DNA from: Verrucomicrobia bacterium 12-59-8
Lineage (GTDB): Bacteria; Verrucomicrobiota; Verrucomicrobiae; Verrucomicrobiales; Verrucomicrobiaceae
Assembly: GCA_002279765.1 (NCBI GenBank)
Contig: NCCR01000101.1
Span: 1 to 36,617 of the forward strand
Length of the DNA: 36,617 nt
Reading direction: 5' to 3'
Positions within the stretch are counted from its first letter, which is position 1; the number at the start of each line of letters is the position of its first letter. Shown here in pieces: positions 16,619 to 24,306 of the stretch. Position numbers and translations under genes: made by a program. The notes under the pieces were generated by a model. The model made no database searches, had not been told where the DNA came from, and saw nothing but the letters and a program-made list of their open reading frames with translations.

Positions 16619-17592
16619 GCCAGCCGTTTCCACCACTGGACCCACAAACCTACGTGCGTCATCGCCTGCACACGCAGGAGCGCGAGTGGGCGGAGACGAA
16701 CTGTTATGTGGATGTGTGGATCGAAGTTCTGCACGCCCGGGGGCTGGAACCGATCGCGGCCCTGCCGTTCACGCTGGGCATCGACTTTGAGGGCGACCAG
16801 TGGACCTTTTTCAAATACCAACTGGCGGATGTGTACGAACTCTATGGGCTCGATGTGCAAGAGCTCGCGATCTATCGCCCGCTGACGGCGCACTTTGAGG
16901 AGCAGTTGTCGCTTGGACGACCGCTGCTGGTTGAACTGGACTCGTTTTATCTGCCTGACACGGCAGGCAGTGCTTACCAGCTTGAACATGTCAAAACGAC
17001 GGTGGCCATTGCTGAAATTGATATGGAGCAGCAGCGCTTGGGCTACTTCCACGCGCAGGGCTACTACCATCTGCAGGGGGATGACTTCGTGAATGTGTTT
17101 CATCTGCGCGGTGAAAAGAATCCTGCGATTCTGCCGCCCTACTGCGAGATCGTGAAGAATACCGCCACGCCAGCTCTGCAAGGCGAGGCGTTGCTGAATG
17201 CATCGCTGGGTTTGCTGCGACGCCAGTTACAACGACTGCCGGAGTTGAATCCGTTCTTGAAGTTCCGCGCCCGCTTTGAGGCCGACATGCAGTGGCTTAT
17301 CAACGAGCCGATTGCCACGTTTCATCAGTACTCCTTCGCCACGCTGCGTCAGTTTGGTTCCTGCTATGAACTGGCTGGCACTTACCTGAAATGGCTGCAG
17401 AGCCAGGGCGTGGGTGGGCTGGATGGTGCCATCGAATCGGTGTTCCGGCTGTCCACTGGCGCGAAGACTTTGCAGTTCCAGCTGGCACGCGCGATGGCGC
17501 GGAAGAAGGCGATTGATTTCACACCGGTCGATCAAATGGCGGAGAACTGGGCCCAGGCGATGCAGCAACTGAAGGCGGTGTTTCCCGCGTAG
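16615..17592 (+). CDS. DUF1839 protein, possible papain-like aminoacyl transferase
   Basis: A 325-residue DUF1839-family protein. An ETNCYVDVW segment places Cys30 at the start of a helix. PLLVELDSFYLPD, with Asp109, and EHVKTTVAIAEID, with His125, follow. This order (Cys, then a beta strand with Asp-x-Tyr-Leu-Pro, then His before another strand) resembles BtrH-type transferases, which move an acyl group from a carrier protein to an amine using a papain-like Cys/His pair. I infer that this protein takes the aminoacyl group from the ACP. The second half is helical. The gene starts inside the ligase stop codon (ATGA), so the two are translationally coupled. The transferase role is a hypothesis; the family has no characterised member known to me. 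Confidence 0.75.
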   Translation: MSQPFPPLDPQTYVRHRLHTQEREWAETNCYVDVWIEVLHARGLEPIAALPFTLGIDFEGDQWTFFKYQLADVYELYGLDVQELAIYRPLTAHFEEQLSLGRPLLVELDSFYLPDTAGSAYQLEHVKTTVAIAEIDMEQQRLGYFHAQGYYHLQGDDFVNVFHLRGEKNPAILPPYCEIVKNTATPALQGEALLNASLGLLRRQLQRLPELNPFLKFRARFEADMQWLINEPIATFHQYSFATLRQFGSCYELAGTYLKWLQSQGVGGLDGAIESVFRLSTGAKTLQFQLARAMARKKAIDFTPVDQMAENWAQAMQQLKAVFPA

Positions 17593-17597
17593 CCATC

Positions 17598-20066
17598 ATG
17601 ACGGACCCCGTTCACTTTGCGCCGTGGACCTGCTGTGCGCAGGCTCCCGGAGCGAGCGCTGAATCGGCGGCGGTGCAGGGAGACTGGTTTGCTGCCGAGG
17701 TGCCGGGAACGGTGGCTTCGGCATTGCGTGCGCGTGGGCAGTGGAATCATCAAAATCCGCCGGATGTCGATGCACAGGACTGGTGGTACCGCACCACCTT
17801 TGAAGCGGCAGCGCGAGCGGCTGATGAGGCCAGCGCCTTGTGCTTTGATGGACTTGCATCGCTTGCGGATGTGTGGCTGAACGGCGAACTCGTCCTAAGC
17901 TCCAACAACATGTTCCGCAGCCATCGCGTGGATGTTGCGCGTGTCTTGCGCGATGAGAATGAGCTGGTGATCTGCTTTCGTTCGCTCACGACGGACATGA
18001 AGAAGAAACGTCCGCGTCCGCGCTGGAAAACCAATCTGGTGAACAACCAGCAGCTGCGCTGGCAGCGCACGAGCCTGCTGGGACGCATTCCCGGCTGGTC
18101 GCCGCCGGTACCTGCGGTGGGGCCATGGCGTGAGGTGAGACTGGAGTGTGCCCCGGTGCTGCTGACGGACATGCAGCGGACGGCTTCGCTGGTGGGACAC
18201 GAAGGCGTTGTTAGTTTTCGTGCGCGGGTGGCGTCGTCGATGAAGATCGTCTCGGCGCGGTTGCTGATCGCGGAGCATTCTGTCGAACTTGACTATGAGG
18301 ATGGCGTCCTAAGTGGTGAGCTGCGCATTCAGAAGCCTGAACTGTGGTGGCCGCACACGCATGGTGCGCCGACGCTGTACGCCAGCAAGGTGATCATCGA
18401 GACAAAAGCAGGGCAGCATGAGTTTCCGCTGGAGCCAACGGGCTTTCGCAGCATCGAGGTGCGCAACGATCACGGGTTTGCGATTCAGGTGAATGGAGAG
18501 CGCGTTTACTGCCGTGGTGCATGCTGGACGACGAATGACATTTTCAGGCTCGGTGGAACCGTAGATTCGCTGCGGCATGATCTCACGCTCGCGCGTGATG
18601 CAGGCATGAACATGCTGCGCATCGGCGGTACGATGACCTATGAGAGTGATGCGTTCTACCGCCTCTGCGATGAACTGGGCATCCTCATCTGGCAGGACTT
18701 CATGTTTGCCAACATGGACTACCCCGTGGAGGACGCGGCTTTCGCTGAAAACATCACGATTGAAGCGAAGCAACAACTCGATCGATTCGCACAGCATCCC
18801 TGCGTGGCGGTGTACTGCGGTAACAGTGAGATCGAACAGCAGGCGGCGATGCTGGGCATGGCGCGTGAGCGTTGGCGCAACCGCTGGTTCGGCGAGCAAC
18901 TGCCCGCACTGTGCAGCCAGCATCATCCCGGTACGGTGTATGTGCCGTCATCGCCGAGTGGGGGTGTGCTGCCTTTTCACACGCGGACCGGCGTTACGCA
19001 TTACTACGGCATCGGTGCTTATCTGCGCTCCCTACGCGAGCTGCGGCAGGCGGATGTGAAGTTCACCAGCGAGTGTCTGGGCTTTGCGAACATCCCGGAG
19101 ACGGAGATCATTGACGAGATCATGGGTGGACTGATGCCGGTGATGCACCACCCGCGCTGGAAGCAGCGCGTGCCGCGTGACACGGGCGCCGGATGGGATT
19201 TTGAAGATGTGCGTGATCACTACCTGCGGGAGCTTTTCAATGTCGATCCGGTGACGTTGCGCTCGTTCGACATGCCGCGTTATTTGGAACTGAGCCGTGT
19301 GGCCTCGGGCGAGATGATGGCGCGGACGTTTGCGGAATGGCGCAGTGGTCACAGCCGCAACGCGGGTGCGTTGGTGTGGTTTTACAAGGATCTGTGGCCG
19401 GCGGCGGGCTGGGGCATTGTGGACAGCACGGGGACTCCGAAGGCTGCGTACTATCAGCTCAAGCGCGCATGGCAGACGAGGCAGTTGAGCATCACTGATG
19501 AAGGACTCGATGGGCTGCATCTGCATCTCAGCAACGAAACCGCTGAGCCTGTGGAGGGCATTGTCGAAGTGAGGTTGCTGCGTGAGCCGAACGTCAGCGT
19601 CGCGTGTCATGAGATCGCGTTGAAGGTGGGAGGGCGCTCGCTGGAGATGCGCAGTGTCGATGAAATTCTCGGTTCGTTTTTTGATGTGAACTACGCGTAT
19701 CGATTTGGTCCGCAGTCGCATCATGTGGTGATAGCGACCTGGTTCAGCGCGGAGCGTGAGGTCATCAGCGAGTCGTTTCATCTTACGTGTACACGTGATC
19801 CGGTGGGTCAGCCACTGACAGCGGAGATGCTGGGTGCCAGGGCGGAAGCACTGGGTGATGGGCGCTACCAGCTCACGCTCAAGAGTGATCGGTTTCTGCA
19901 TAACGTGCGATTGTCGGCCAAGGGATTTCTGCCTGACGACAACTACTTCCATCTCGCCCCGGACCGGATCAAAACAGTCTCCTTTTCGCCATGCGCGGAG
20001 GGGAGCAGGGCGCTCGAAGTTTATGTTGAGGCCCTGAACGTGACGGGCGAAATTTCGGTGAGTTGA
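17598..20066 (+). CDS. Glycoside hydrolase family 2, beta-mannosidase-like
   Basis: An 822-residue protein with the GH2 order: N-terminal sugar-binding jelly roll (about 30-190), an immunoglobulin-like domain (about 190-285), a TIM barrel (about 290-610) and a C-terminal beta region. The acid/base is Glu411 in VYCGNSEIEQQ, which matches the WCGNNE motif of beta-mannosidases. The nucleophile candidate is Glu492 in KFTSECLGFANIPE. Both catalytic residues are present, so an active retaining enzyme is likely. No signal peptide is visible, so it should act in the cytoplasm unless exported another way. That is unusual for a depolymerase and would suit trimming of a precursor or a transglycosylation step. 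It follows DUF1839 after five bases. Confidence 0.85.
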   Translation: MTDPVHFAPWTCCAQAPGASAESAAVQGDWFAAEVPGTVASALRARGQWNHQNPPDVDAQDWWYRTTFEAAARAADEASALCFDGLASLADVWLNGELVLSSNNMFRSHRVDVARVLRDENELVICFRSLTTDMKKKRPRPRWKTNLVNNQQLRWQRTSLLGRIPGWSPPVPAVGPWREVRLECAPVLLTDMQRTASLVGHEGVVSFRARVASSMKIVSARLLIAEHSVELDYEDGVLSGELRIQKPELWWPHTHGAPTLYASKVIIETKAGQHEFPLEPTGFRSIEVRNDHGFAIQVNGERVYCRGACWTTNDIFRLGGTVDSLRHDLTLARDAGMNMLRIGGTMTYESDAFYRLCDELGILIWQDFMFANMDYPVEDAAFAENITIEAKQQLDRFAQHPCVAVYCGNSEIEQQAAMLGMARERWRNRWFGEQLPALCSQHHPGTVYVPSSPSGGVLPFHTRTGVTHYYGIGAYLRSLRELRQADVKFTSECLGFANIPETEIIDEIMGGLMPVMHHPRWKQRVPRDTGAGWDFEDVRDHYLRELFNVDPVTLRSFDMPRYLELSRVASGEMMARTFAEWRSGHSRNAGALVWFYKDLWPAAGWGIVDSTGTPKAAYYQLKRAWQTRQLSITDEGLDGLHLHLSNETAEPVEGIVEVRLLREPNVSVACHEIALKVGGRSLEMRSVDEILGSFFDVNYAYRFGPQSHHVVIATWFSAEREVISESFHLTCTRDPVGQPLTAEMLGARAEALGDGRYQLTLKSDRFLHNVRLSAKGFLPDDNYFHLAPDRIKTVSFSPCAEGSRALEVYVEALNVTGEISVS

Positions 20067-20090
20067 GCCGTAAATCCCACGAAACCCATC

Positions 20091-21989
20091 ATGATACCTG
20101 AGCCGCAATCGCGCGTGCCTGAAGACGCTCCGTGTGTTGATCAGGCCGGGAGGACCGCGTTCTATTTTGACAGCGGCGGGCGGTCGTTGTTTGCGTGGCT
20201 GCACCGTTCCGCTGGCACCGTGGCGGATCATGGGGTGTTGATTTGTCCGCCGCTCGGACATGAGCAGGTGCATTCACATCGTGCGCTGCGCCACCTGGCG
20301 GACCGGCTTGCGGCGGAAGGTTTTGCAGTCGTTCGGCTCGACTACTATGGCACCGGCGATTCCGACGGCACGGAATACGACCCGCAGCTCCTGGCCACGT
20401 GGCAGGTGAATGTGAACGATGCGGTGGAATGGCTGCGCAGCAGTGCAGGCTGCGGGAAGATCAGCCTCGTGGGTCTGCGCTTGGGGGCGACTTTGGCAGC
20501 GCTGTACGCGGAAAAGCACGAGGTGGAGAGCCTGGTTCTGTGGTCGCCGATTGTGAAAGGCAGGCGGTATGTGCGCGAGCTCACCGCCTTGAGTCAGACC
20601 GCGCAGCTTGCTGCTGGCGGTGATTCAGCAGGCATTGAAGCCATGGGCTTTGTCTATGCGAAGGAGACGGTAGGCGAGCTCGCGCAGATTGATCTGCTGT
20701 CCCGGACGGTGCGTTGCGAGCGGGTGCTGATCGCAGCCAATGCGAACGCGGCGGGGGACTCGTCGTTGCTGGACCATTTGTCGAAGCAGGGGGTGGTGGC
20801 GGAGCTGATGGCGCTGCCCGGCTACGAAGAAATGATGGCTGAACCTCATGAGACCAAGGTGCCGCATGAGGCCCTGCGGAGCATTGCGGGTTGGATGAAG
20901 GTCAGGGCGGTGTCAGCCGGAGGAGCTAGGGGCACCACGCCCGCTCCTGGTGCAACGTCGATGCTGAGCTACGGTGCTGGAGCGGTGCGCGAAAGCACTC
21001 ATCCTATCAGCAGCGTGCCTGATTTGTTTGGCATCATGACGGAACCGTTGGAGCATTCGACGAAGCTACCGTGGATCGTTATGCTCAATGCAGGCGCGGC
21101 CTACCGGATCGGTCCGGGTAGAATCCATGTGTCACTGGCGCGACAGCTTGCGGCGCTTGGTTATCCCTGCCTGCGGTTCGACATCAACGGCATCGGCGAC
21201 AGCGTGGCTGCGGATCCCGAAAAAGAAAACGACACCTATGCGGCGAGCGCCTTCCGTGACGTGGGCCTGGTGTGCGACTACCTGCATGTGCAGCGGCCCG
21301 GCCGCCCTATCGTGCTACTGGGCCTGTGCTCCGGTGCCTATGTGGCCTTTCAGTCTGCGGCGCAGTTGCCGGATCCCGCGATCATCGAGAGCATCCTCAT
21401 CAATCCCCTCGTCTTTTTCTGGAAGGAGGGCATGACCATCAATGACACGAATACCGACCAGCTCGTGGCATGGCGTGAGTATTGGAATGCCATCTTCCAA
21501 TGGAGCCAATGGAAGATGCTGCTCACCGGCAGGACGCGCGCGGGATTTGCCGGCTCGCTGAAACGCTTTGTGGGCCATCTGACGCCGCGATTGCCGAGGT
21601 TTGGCAGGTCAGCGTCAGCGGCGAAAAGCACGGAGCCAGCAACGCAGAGCGGCTGCGCGCATCCGGCGCGCAAAGATCTGCCTGGAGATTTGAACCGTGT
21701 CGTCGCTGCTGAGCGCACGCTGGCCATGTTTGTTTCCGACAACGATCCGGGGCATTTCCTGCTGATGTATCAAGCGCGCCGCAAGGCCACGCAGCTGATG
21801 AAGCAGGGCCGGCTTCAGTGCCGCTTCATCGATAATGCGGATCATACTTTTTCCACTGCACAGGCGCGCCAGACTTTTTATCAGTCGCTGACGGACTACC
21901 TGCATCACCGCTTTGGTTCCGGGATGAGCCAGGAGCAGGCATTGAAGGATAAATGCGCGCTGCTGGCACCGACATTGTCGCATTCGTGA
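20091..21989 (+). CDS. Double alpha/beta-hydrolase fusion, exosortase-system hydrolase-like
   Basis: A 632-residue protein made of two alpha/beta-hydrolase domains (about 20-270 and 315-620). The first has an elbow GLRLG (128-132), where the usual serine nucleophile is Arg130. The second has GLCSG (411-415), with Cys413 in the nucleophile place, and an NADHTF segment near the end that could provide the catalytic His. GLRLGA-type elbows are familiar from hydrolases found beside exosortase and exopolysaccharide genes. The first domain is probably non-catalytic. The second may be a Cys-based thioesterase or acyltransferase, which could act on the carrier-bound product. It is the last gene of the cluster and is followed by a hairpin terminator. 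Confidence 0.78.
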   Translation: MIPEPQSRVPEDAPCVDQAGRTAFYFDSGGRSLFAWLHRSAGTVADHGVLICPPLGHEQVHSHRALRHLADRLAAEGFAVVRLDYYGTGDSDGTEYDPQLLATWQVNVNDAVEWLRSSAGCGKISLVGLRLGATLAALYAEKHEVESLVLWSPIVKGRRYVRELTALSQTAQLAAGGDSAGIEAMGFVYAKETVGELAQIDLLSRTVRCERVLIAANANAAGDSSLLDHLSKQGVVAELMALPGYEEMMAEPHETKVPHEALRSIAGWMKVRAVSAGGARGTTPAPGATSMLSYGAGAVRESTHPISSVPDLFGIMTEPLEHSTKLPWIVMLNAGAAYRIGPGRIHVSLARQLAALGYPCLRFDINGIGDSVAADPEKENDTYAASAFRDVGLVCDYLHVQRPGRPIVLLGLCSGAYVAFQSAAQLPDPAIIESILINPLVFFWKEGMTINDTNTDQLVAWREYWNAIFQWSQWKMLLTGRTRAGFAGSLKRFVGHLTPRLPRFGRSASAAKSTEPATQSGCAHPARKDLPGDLNRVVAAERTLAMFVSDNDPGHFLLMYQARRKATQLMKQGRLQCRFIDNADHTFSTAQARQTFYQSLTDYLHHRFGSGMSQEQALKDKCALLAPTLSHS

Positions 21990-21993
21990 AAAC

Positions 21994-22029
21994 AAAAAAG
22001 CCCTGTAACTCGTTGAGCTACAGGGCTTT
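21994..22029 (-). terminator. Terminator of the initiator tRNA, possibly bidirectional
   Basis: AAAGCCCTGTA (21997-22007) pairs with TACAGGGCTTT (22019-22029). On the minus strand the hairpin is followed by a T-rich run (TTTTTTGTTTT at 22000-21990), ending tRNA transcription about five bases after its 3' end. On the plus strand it lies 7 bases after the hydrolase stop but has only a short T-run, so it may work weakly in that direction. Confidence 0.85.
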
Positions 22030-22034
22030 GAAAT

Positions 22035-22111
<77 letters not shown>

Positions 22112-22169
22112 ATTTGATGGCATCTTGACCTGCAACATCCTCTGCGCCTTCTCGTTTGCTGTTTCCCGC

Positions 22170-22994
22170 ATGAAAAACACCGCTACAACCCTCCTGCTCG
22201 CTCTGACGAGCCTTCCGGCCTTTGCCGCCGACTCCAAACCCGCCGCTCCTGCTGCTGAAAAACCTTCGCCCATTGGGTACTCGGACACGCCGGTCATTCC
22301 TGGCACGCAGTGGAAGGTGCATGACATCGACCGCCCACGTCCGGCGGCCGTGGCACCTGGCGAAAAGCCGGGCGATCCACCCGCAGATGCGATTGTGATC
22401 AATGCCGACGCGCTGCAGGCGAAGGAAAAAGACGCGAAGGGCAAGGAGACCGGCAAGATCATTCCGTGCCCATGGACGATCGACAGCGGTGTGATGATGA
22501 TCTCCGGCGGTGACTGCTGGACAAAGGAGGAATTTGCCAGCTGCCAGCTCCATGTGGAGTGGATGAGCGAGCCCAACACGAAGGGCAATTCGCAGAAAAA
22601 GGGCAATGCCGGGGTGTTTTTCATGGACCGCTACGAGTCCCAGATGCTGGACTGTGACAACAACCCCACCTATGCCGATGGCATGACGGGCGGTGTGTAT
22701 GGCCAGACGCCACCGCTGGTGAATGCCGTGCGTCCTGCCGGCCAGTGGCAGGTGTATGACATTGTCTTCACCGCACCCAAACTGGAAGGCGGCAAGGTGG
22801 TGGAGCCCGCCTACATCACGACTTTTGTGAATGGCATCTGCGTGCAGAATCACACGAAGATCATGGGACCGACGAAGCACAAGAACATCACGGACTACAA
22901 CGGCGAGTTCCCGGAGAAGGCACCGATCCGCATTCAGGACCACAAAAACGAGCCGCCGGTGCGGATTCGCAACATCTGGATCAGGCCGCTCTGA
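22170..22994 (+). CDS. Secreted DUF1080 (3-keto-disaccharide hydrolase-like) protein
   Basis: A 274-residue protein with a Sec signal MKNTATTLLLALTSLPAFA. The mature part has the DUF1080 concanavalin-like fold markers: LHVEWMSEPN, GNAGVFFMDRYESQMLD, RPAGQWQVYDIVF, and the closing PPVRIRNIWIRPL. The family is expanded in Verrucomicrobia and Planctomycetes and includes 3-keto-glycoside hydrolases acting in the periplasm. The start at 22170 was chosen because of the signal peptide and because an extension to 22053 would run into the initiator tRNA gene. It has its own terminator, so it is probably a single transcription unit sitting between the two polysaccharide clusters. Confidence 0.88.
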   Translation: MKNTATTLLLALTSLPAFAADSKPAAPAAEKPSPIGYSDTPVIPGTQWKVHDIDRPRPAAVAPGEKPGDPPADAIVINADALQAKEKDAKGKETGKIIPCPWTIDSGVMMISGGDCWTKEEFASCQLHVEWMSEPNTKGNSQKKGNAGVFFMDRYESQMLDCDNNPTYADGMTGGVYGQTPPLVNAVRPAGQWQVYDIVFTAPKLEGGKVVEPAYITTFVNGICVQNHTKIMGPTKHKNITDYNGEFPEKAPIRIQDHKNEPPVRIRNIWIRPL

Positions 22995-23019
22995 AGCGTC
23001 ATTATTTTTTTATACTCAC

Positions 23020-23056
23020 AAGGCCGGAGGTGATCCCTCCGGCCTTGTTGTTTTTG
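23020..23056 (+). terminator. Rho-independent terminator of the DUF1080 gene
   Basis: A perfect 11-base stem, AAGGCCGGAGG (23020-23030) with CCTCCGGCCTT (23036-23046), has a five-base loop and is followed by GTTGTTTTT. It lies 26 bases after the stop codon. Confidence 0.92.
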
Positions 23057-23190
23057 GCTGGCAAAGCTCAAAAGTAAGGGAAACGTAAAAATGATACGGT
23101 ATTTATGATAATTCCGTTGAAGTTAATAAATCACCCTCTAAAGTGAGAGGGTTCGTCGTAATTGCAAAATTATTATAACCACCATTCCAA

Positions 23191-23208
23191 CCAGTTGCTT
23201 GCAACTGG
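23191..23208. promoter_or_regulatory. Perfect palindrome in the leader of the second polysaccharide cluster
   Basis: CCAGTTGCTTGCAACTGG is an eight-base inverted repeat around TT, 31 bases before the deacetylase start. A second inverted repeat (CCCTCT at 23134-23139, AGAGGG at 23146-23151) lies upstream. Between them is an AT-rich box with TATAAC at 23174-23179 and no good -35. The palindrome could be an operator or an RNA hairpin that affects translation; the sequence alone does not decide. Confidence 0.45.
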
Positions 23209-23238
23209 GGAGCTAAGCCTTTCTTTAACACTTTGATT

Positions 23239-24306
23239 ATGCCGTTCGCTCTTTATTCGCGCTCTATCAAAGCCGCCGCCCTTGTCGGAAGCGGGCTGGC
23301 GTCGTTCGCACGCACACGGCGCTCCGCCGAGGCCACGATTTTAACGTTTCACGGCCTGAGTGAAGATTCAGAGGACCAAGGCATTCTTGACTGGTCCCTG
23401 CATCTGCCGGTCGAAGTTTTCCGCAGCACTTGCTCCATGCTGGCCAAAGAATACCATGTGATTTCGCTGGCAGACCTCGTCGAGGCGCGTAGCCGGGGCA
23501 CCTGCCTGCCGGACAATTCTGTCGTCATCACCTTCGACGACGGGTATGCCTCCAATTACGAACTGGCCTACCCTATTTTGCGGGAGTTCGGCCTGCACGC
23601 CACGATTTTTGTCACCACGGGATTCCTTGATGGGGTGGAAATGTTTTGGTTTCAGCGTGCGGATCTCGCACTGGGTCGTTCGCAGAAGGAACTGCTCGAC
23701 TGGAAGATCAACGGCAAAAAACTGCGCCTCTACCTGGGTACGTACGAGCTGCGTCAGCAGTCCCTCAAGCGGCTGCTGCCTGAACTCAAGGAACTGCCAG
23801 ACACAGATCTGCTGAGCGAGATGGACCGATTGGAGGAGGCGCTGGAGGTAAGTACGCCTGCTTTTGAAGATCTCCCCAAAGCCATGCGCCCGATGACCTG
23901 GGAGATGGCGTGTGAAATGTCCCTGAGCGGTCATGTGGACATCGGCGGTCACACACACACACATCCCATTTTAGCGCGTTGCGATGTCATGGCGATGCGT
24001 GCGGAAATTTCCACCTGCCGTGATCGTATTCACGCCGAGATCGGTGAACTGCCCTTTGCTTTTGCCTATCCCAACGGCGGTACGGATGATTTTACACGAG
24101 AAACTCTGATGCTCGTACGTGAGGCGGGGTTCAAAGCCGCCTGCACGACGGTCAGCGGCCGAGTCCATGACACGGTCTCCATGCACCAACTGCCACGTTA
24201 CGGTTCTCCTGAATCCGTGTTGGAGGCGAAGGCCACGGTGTCCGGCGCATTTGAAACACTCAAAGACTGGCGGCAGAGCTGCCGGAAAGCGATGTCGATG
24301 ATATGA
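23239..24306 (+). CDS. Polysaccharide deacetylase (NodB-like, CE4)
   Basis: A 355-residue protein with the CE4 motifs: VVITFDDGYASN holds the Asp100-Asp101 pair (base and metal ligand), and GGHTHTHP holds the metal-binding His238 and His242. A third motif, FAFAYPNGG, follows. CE4 enzymes remove N-acetyl groups from hexosamine polymers. In place of a full signal peptide the N-terminus is a short basic and moderately hydrophobic stretch. The ATG at 23239 is used instead of the TTG at 23233. The gene opens the second cluster; its stop overlaps the glycosyltransferase start (ATGA), so translation is coupled. Deacetylation implies that the polymer contains N-acetylated amino sugar. Confidence 0.88.
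   Translation: MPFALYSRSIKAAALVGSGLASFARTRRSAEATILTFHGLSEDSEDQGILDWSLHLPVEVFRSTCSMLAKEYHVISLADLVEARSRGTCLPDNSVVITFDDGYASNYELAYPILREFGLHATIFVTTGFLDGVEMFWFQRADLALGRSQKELLDWKINGKKLRLYLGTYELRQQSLKRLLPELKELPDTDLLSEMDRLEEALEVSTPAFEDLPKAMRPMTWEMACEMSLSGHVDIGGHTHTHPILARCDVMAMRAEISTCRDRIHAEIGELPFAFAYPNGGTDDFTRETLMLVREAGFKAACTTVSGRVHDTVSMHQLPRYGSPESVLEAKATVSGAFETLKDWRQSCRKAMSMI

Noticed and set aside
19032..20273. A 413-codon minus-strand frame
   Set aside because: Antisense to the GH2 gene and crossing into the hydrolase gene; basic, His/Arg-rich composition typical of a shadow frame.
23100..23238. Cyclic-di-GMP (GEMM) riboswitch in the leader of the deacetylase cluster
   Set aside because: GGGGAGCTAAGCC recalls part of the GEMM core, but the tetraloop, receptor and second helix are not present.
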